Source of the DNA: Nonomuraea jabiensis
Lineage (GTDB): Bacteria; Actinomycetota; Actinomycetes; Streptosporangiales; Streptosporangiaceae
Length of the DNA stretch: 64,000 nucleotides
Direction: 5' to 3'
Assembly (NCBI RefSeq): GCF_014204795.1
Contig: NZ_JACHMB010000001.1
Coordinates: 3,658,001 to 3,722,000, forward strand
Shown here one piece after another: positions 60,016 to 64,000 of the stretch; within the stretch, counting starts at the first letter, position 1; the number at the start of each line of letters is the position of its first letter. Under the pieces are notes generated by a model that worked only from the letters and a program-made list of their open reading frames with translations, was not told the DNA's origin and ran no database searches. The translations under genes and the position numbers were made by a program.

Positions 60016-62865
60016 CGAGAGGCGGTGGGCCGCGGCGGCGGCCTCGCCGCGGGTGGTGACGCCGAGCTTGGCCAGGATGTTGGACACGTGCACGCTCACC
60101 GTCTTCGCCGAGATGAACAGCTCGGCCGCGATGTCCCTGTTGGTCCTGCCCTGGGTCACCAGTCGCAGCACCTCCAGCTCGCGCGGCGTCAGCAGCTCGG
60201 AGGGCTCCTGGGCGGGCTGAACCCCGCCCACCCGGCGCGACAGCGTCTCGATCTCCTCGATCAGCGGGGTGGCACGCAGGGCCTGGGCCAGCGGCAGCGC
60301 CACCTTCAGCCGCGCCGCCGCCCCCTCGCGGTCGCCTCCGCGGGCGGCCGCGGTGGCCGCCCGCAGCAGGGCCTTGGCCTGGTTGTGCGGGCGGCCGAGC
60401 CGCTCCCAGGCCGCCGCGGCGGCGTCGAAGTCGCCGGTGTAGGTCAGCCGGTACGCCTCCACGACCGGCCCGATGACCGACAGCTCGGCCGCCACCTCCG
60501 CGGCCAGCGCCCGCACCGCGGCGGCCCGTTCGGGCTCGGTGGCCTCGGCGGCGTCGCAGACCGTGCGCAGCAGCGAGAGCAGCCGCCAGCTGAGCATGGC
60601 CTTGCTGGACTGCTTGTGGTGCGAGAGCACGCGCTCGGCCACGCTGAGCGCGGCCCCCGGCTCGCCCCTCGTCAGGTGCCAGCCGATGTGCAGGCGGGCG
60701 TTGTTGATGATGTCCTGGACGAACTCCTCGGGCCGGTCCTTCAGCACGCCGACCTCTGACAGGATGCCCTCGACCAGCTGCAGCTCGCCCCTGGCCAGGG
60801 CGATGTCGGCGCGGACGCGCAGGAGCGCGTACCTGTGGCGCAGGACGGGGCCGTGGCTGAGCGCGCCTTCGATGATCTCGATGGCTTCGTCCCAGCGGCC
60901 GAGCACCTCCAGCGCCTCGGCCCAGTTGTTCTTGATGAACAGCCCGCTGCCCCGCAGCCTGCCGTACTTCTTGGCGAGCTCCCAGCCGTGCTCGGCCAGG
61001 CGCAGCGCCTCCTCGTGGCGGCCCATGTCGATCAGCGCGTCGATGTTGTTGCCGACCGCCCTGGTGATCAGGCGGGCGGATCCCGCCGCCGTGCCGATCT
61101 CCAGCGCCTGCTGGTTCACGATGATCGTGGACTCGTTCTCGCCGTTGAGGGAGTGGCCCAGCGCCAGGTTCATCAGCAGGTCGGCTTCGAGGCAGCTGTC
61201 GCCGAGCTCCCTGGCCAGGCGCAGCCCCTCGGTGATCAGCTCGCTCGCCTCGGCGATCTCGCCGCGCAACATGAGGTGGCGGCTCAGCACCGAGACCACT
61301 TCGGCGCGCTCGGGGCCGTTCTCGGGCACGAGCCGCAGCGCGTGCCTGAGGTCCTCGATGACGCCGAGCTGCCCCTTGGAGTTCTTGAACCCCACCCGCC
61401 GCACGATGAGCTGCGCCACGCGGCCGGGCTCCTTGGCCTCGTCCAGCTCCGCCAGCGCGGCCTTGACGAACTTGGCGCCCTTGTCGGCCTCGCCGCCGGC
61501 GTTGGCGGCCTCCGAGGCGCGTTCGAGGACGGCGGTGTGGTCGGCGTCGATGAGCGAGGCCGCGTCGGGCACGCGCTCCCACAGCATGAGGACGCGTTCG
61601 AGCAGCGGGACGGCCTCGGTGTAGGCGAACGCCTTGAACGACTTCTGCGCCGCCTCCCAGGCGGAGATCAGCGCCCAGGTGTCGTTGCGGGCGCCGTACC
61701 AGTGGTGTGCCAGCTCGACGGCGGCGCGCCCCGGCGGGACCAGCCCGCGGTCCTTGGAGATCTCCTCGGCGAACCTGGCGTGCAGCCGCTGGTGCTCGCC
61801 GGGCAGCAGCTCGTCGTGCACGGCCTCGCGGATGAGCGAGTGCCTGAAGACGTAGGCGCGGTTGTCGGCGATCTGCAGGACGTTGCCCGCGATGGCGGGG
61901 CGCAGCGCGGTCTCCAGCTCGACGTCGGACAGGCCGCTCACGGCGGCCAGCAGCTTGTGGCTGACCCGGATGCCGCCGGCGGCGGCGACGCGCAGCAGGC
62001 GCTGGGTCTCCTCCGGCAGCCGTTCGACGGAGTTGAGGATGAGGTCCTGCATGGACTCGGGGAAGGCGCAGTCCTCGCCCTCCAGCATGGCCTCCACGAA
62101 CAGCGGGATGCCCTCGCTGCGCTCGTAGACCTTCTCGACCTTGGCGTACTGGGGGACCTCGCCGAGGATGCCGGCCATCTGCTGGGCGACCTCGTCCCGC
62201 GACAGGCGGGGCAGGTCGAGCCGGTGCACGCCGCTCACCCTGCCCAGCTCGGCCAGCACCGGCCGGAGCGGATGCTGGCGGTGCAGGTCGTCGGAGCGGT
62301 AGGTCATGACGATCAGCACCTGCGGGGCGTGCAGGTTGCGGCTGAGGAAGGCGATGAGATCGCGGCTGGACCTGTCGGCCCAGTGGATGTCCTCGATGAC
62401 GAGGACGGTGGGCCGGGAGAGGGCCAGGCGTTCGAGGAGGGTGAGGAACTGCTCGAAGAGCCGGGCGCGGCCGGTGTCGGTCTCCCCGTCGCCGCTCGGC
62501 TCGCCGAACTCGGGCAGCAGCCGCGCGAGATCGCGCTCCGCGCCGTCCGGCAGGAGCCCGGCGACGGCCGCGGGGCCCTGCTCCCTGACGAGCTGCCGCA
62601 GCGCGGCGGTGAACGGCGCGTAGGCCAGACCCTCCGTGGACAGCTCCACGCAGCCGCCGAACAGCACGTGGGCGCCGCAGCCCTGGCACTGCTCGGCGAA
62701 GCGCTGGACGAGCCTGGTCTTGCCGACCCCGGCCTCGCCGCCGAGCAGGACGGCCGTCACCCTGCCTTTTCGTGCCTCGTCGAAGCTTTCAGACAGAGCC
62801 GCCAGCTCCTCTTCCCGCCCGACGAAGACGGGACTGACAGAACGTCCCCGCATGTCATCCAGCAT
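59998..62865 (-). CDS. LAL-type LuxR-family regulator with AAA and TPR-like domains
   Basis: The 955-residue protein has an N-terminal AAA/ATPase region (Walker A GGEAGVGKT near residue 42; Walker B VLVIEDIHWADRSSRD), a long helical TPR-like middle and a C-terminal LuxR helix-turn-helix (LTPRELEVLRLVTQGRTNRD, then IAAELFISAKTVSVHVSNIL). Such large ATP-binding LuxR regulators respond to small molecules and control secondary metabolism or sugar use. ATG 62865 is used; ATG 62853 is possible. The target genes are not evident. Confidence 0.9.
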   Translation of the reverse strand: MLDDMRGRSVSPVFVGREEELAALSESFDEARKGRVTAVLLGGEAGVGKTRLVQRFAEQCQGCGAHVLFGGCVELSTEGLAYAPFTAALRQLVREQGPAAVAGLLPDGAERDLARLLPEFGEPSGDGETDTGRARLFEQFLTLLERLALSRPTVLVIEDIHWADRSSRDLIAFLSRNLHAPQVLIVMTYRSDDLHRQHPLRPVLAELGRVSGVHRLDLPRLSRDEVAQQMAGILGEVPQYAKVEKVYERSEGIPLFVEAMLEGEDCAFPESMQDLILNSVERLPEETQRLLRVAAAGGIRVSHKLLAAVSGLSDVELETALRPAIAGNVLQIADNRAYVFRHSLIREAVHDELLPGEHQRLHARFAEEISKDRGLVPPGRAAVELAHHWYGARNDTWALISAWEAAQKSFKAFAYTEAVPLLERVLMLWERVPDAASLIDADHTAVLERASEAANAGGEADKGAKFVKAALAELDEAKEPGRVAQLIVRRVGFKNSKGQLGVIEDLRHALRLVPENGPERAEVVSVLSRHLMLRGEIAEASELITEGLRLARELGDSCLEADLLMNLALGHSLNGENESTIIVNQQALEIGTAAGSARLITRAVGNNIDALIDMGRHEEALRLAEHGWELAKKYGRLRGSGLFIKNNWAEALEVLGRWDEAIEIIEGALSHGPVLRHRYALLRVRADIALARGELQLVEGILSEVGVLKDRPEEFVQDIINNARLHIGWHLTRGEPGAALSVAERVLSHHKQSSKAMLSWRLLSLLRTVCDAAEATEPERAAAVRALAAEVAAELSVIGPVVEAYRLTYTGDFDAAAAAWERLGRPHNQAKALLRAATAAARGGDREGAAARLKVALPLAQALRATPLIEEIETLSRRVGGVQPAQEPSELLTPRELEVLRLVTQGRTNRDIAAELFISAKTVSVHVSNILAKLGVTTRGEAAAAAHRLSLLSPG

Positions 62866-62968
62866 GTCATGCCCGATCGATTGCTTTCGACGCTTTTATG
62901 GGGGTCCCTTTACGGGGGTTTCGAGGCCCGGCCACGAGGGAGGTGGTGGCCGGGCTCTCGTGGGATGG

Positions 62969-63115
62969 TCATGAGAAACGGAGCTTGCCGAAGACCGAGC
63001 GGCGCTCGGACTTGTTCGCCCTCTCGGCCTCGCGTACCCGCCGGTGCTCGGCGGCGGCCTTGCGGAGCTCGCTCGCCTGGTTCTTCATGAGCTCGTACTC
63101 GATCTCGGGGTGCAT
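62969..63115 (-). CDS. Small conserved hypothetical protein
   Basis: The 48-residue basic, helical peptide begins HPEIEYELMKNQASELRKAA, continues with alternating charged residues and ends SVFGKLRFS. Short actinomycete proteins of this type (HPEI...L-M-K) are common, with no known function. An excellent AGGAG lies 8 nt before ATG 63115. It is too short for a domain call but the ribosome binding site and codon bias support it. Confidence 0.7.
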   Translation of the reverse strand: MHPEIEYELMKNQASELRKAAAEHRRVREAERANKSERRSVFGKLRFS

Positions 63116-63304
63116 GGTGTGTCTCCTGAAATTTCGTGCTTCTTCCTGACACCTTTAAGACTCGGTCTAAGGCCCTGCCTGCCACATCGGGTGGATGCCT
63201 TATCTCTGGTACGCCGGCGCGTACGGCATGCCTAAGACCCCCGGGCCGTTCGCCTAAGGCGGTCCGGTTTGGAGCTCACGGCCCTGGTCGGCGATGCTGT
63301 GTTG

Positions 63305-64000
63305 GTGTCAACTGTGACTACCTCGCTCGCGGACGTCGCCTCGTCCGACTCGGCGTTGCGAGCTTTCCTGCACGGCCTGCCCGGGGTTGACCGGGTCGGC
63401 GCGGACCAGCGGGCGGCGATGCTCGGCACCCGTTCGATCAAGACCACCGCCAAGGCACAGGCCATCGACCTGGCCATCTCCATGGTCGACCTGACCACCC
63501 TCGAAGGAGCCGACACCGCCGGCAAGGTGCGGGCGATGTGCGCCAAGGCCGTCCACCCCGGCGGCGACGCTCCCCGGGTGGCGGCCGTGTGCGTCTACCC
63601 CGACCTCGTCGAGGTCGCGGTCCGGGCGCTGGCCGGGACCGGGGTCAAGGTGGCCTCGGTCGCCACCGCCTTCCCCAGCGGCCGTTCCTCGCTGGAGGTC
63701 AAGGTGAGCGACACCGCGCTGGCGGTGGCGGCGGGCGCCGACGAGATCGACATGGTGATCGACCGGGGCGCGTTCCTGTCCGGCCGCTACCTGAAGGTGT
63801 GGGAGGAGATCGCCGCGGTCAAGGCCGCCTGCGGCGGCGCGCACCTGAAGGTGATCCTGGAGACCGGCGAGCTGGCCACCTACGACAACGTGCGGCGCGC
63901 GTCCTGGCTGGCGATGCTGGCCGGCGCCGACTTCATCAAGACCTCCACCGGCAAGGTGGCCCCGGCCGCCACGCTCCCGGTGACGCTGATCATGCTGGAG
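63305..64000 (+). CDS. deoC: Deoxyribose-phosphate aldolase DeoC, cut by window edge
   Basis: The 232 visible residues form the class I aldolase that splits 2-deoxyribose-5-phosphate into glyceraldehyde-3-phosphate and acetaldehyde. Seen are VRAMCAKAVHP, VYPDLVEVAVRAL, TAFPSGRS, VAAGADEIDMVIDRGAFLSG and ADFIKTSTGKVAPAAT, which contains the Schiff-base Lys. The protein continues beyond the window. GTG 63305 or GTG 63314 is the start; neither has a strong ribosome binding site. The upstream 189 bp carries a CGCCTAAGGCG palindrome near 63250. Confidence 0.9.
   Translation, partial: MSTVTTSLADVASSDSALRAFLHGLPGVDRVGADQRAAMLGTRSIKTTAKAQAIDLAISMVDLTTLEGADTAGKVRAMCAKAVHPGGDAPRVAAVCVYPDLVEVAVRALAGTGVKVASVATAFPSGRSSLEVKVSDTALAVAAGADEIDMVIDRGAFLSGRYLKVWEEIAAVKAACGGAHLKVILETGELATYDNVRRASWLAMLAGADFIKTSTGKVAPAATLPVTLIMLE

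Overview
The window reads as a chromosome segment from a high-GC actinomycete, most likely Streptosporangiaceae-like (Nonomuraea or a relative). The evidence is very high GC with strong third-position bias, frequent GTG/TTG starts with GGAGG-type ribosome binding sites, SARP, PucR, GlxA and LAL-type regulators, and an actinobacterial tRNA-Thr / tRNA-Met / rpmG / MaoC / MaoC / murB neighbourhood. The genus is an inference; no rRNA is present.

Positions 1-15,400 hold accessory genes: an EF-hand protein, a secreted I36-type inhibitor, a lipoprotein, a secreted pectate lyase with a palindromic operator, two beta-lactamase-fold serine hydrolases, a DUF1989 / Old Yellow Enzyme / polysaccharide deacetylase operon facing a PucR regulator, a P450, a cupin/NTF2 pair below a perfect 24-bp palindrome, and a secreted protein built from about fourteen His/Asp/Glu/Lys-rich repeats. 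Related hairpins (near 790, 2490 and 13305) punctuate this part. Positions 15,600-16,460 are a field of decayed genes.

Positions 16,460-20,840 look like an antibiotic-resistance island: an APH-like phosphotransferase, then a 19-bp element matching the rifamycin-associated element, a family-1 glycosyltransferase (probable rifamycin glycosyltransferase) and a HelR-type RNA polymerase recycling ATPase. Positions 20,960-27,650 join molybdate uptake (TOBE regulator, ModB, ModC, but no ModA) to a single-chain assimilatory nitrate reductase that carries its own CysJ-like NADPH reductase; a GlnR-like box lies upstream. Positions 27,750-31,900 hold DUF1905, a rhomboid protease, a NarL-type two-component pair and small conserved proteins.

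The most interesting region is 31,981-44,647. Two tail-to-tail cassettes each encode a SARP-type regulator, a small cysteine-rich peptide, a membrane-anchored thioredoxin-like protein, an ABC exporter without a peptidase domain and an S26 signal peptidase. One MauE/DoxX-type redox membrane protein sits at the edge. The two peptides (64 aa with 6 Cys; 60 aa with 8 Cys) share a leader pattern, an aligned A-[KR]-A site and a C-terminal C-G-x-C-x5-C motif, but otherwise differ in the core. I read this as a candidate undescribed family of exported disulfide-rich peptides with its own oxidation, export and cleavage machinery.

Positions 44,660-53,440 hold a PP2C-like protein, a 2H phosphoesterase, an epimerase/GlxA divergent pair, a ribbon-helix-helix protein, a Nudix hydrolase, a DrrAB-type ABC pair, an ATPase remnant, a GH25 lysozyme and an NlpC/P60 hydrolase. 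From 53,479 the region is core-like: tRNA-Thr, a GC-rich 16-bp repeat array, DUF2071, tRNA-Met, rpmG, two MaoC dehydratases, a glycosyltransferase-like protein, murB, a yybP-ykoY manganese riboswitch with a Mn2+ exporter, a LAL regulator, a small conserved protein and the 5' part of deoC, cut by the window edge.
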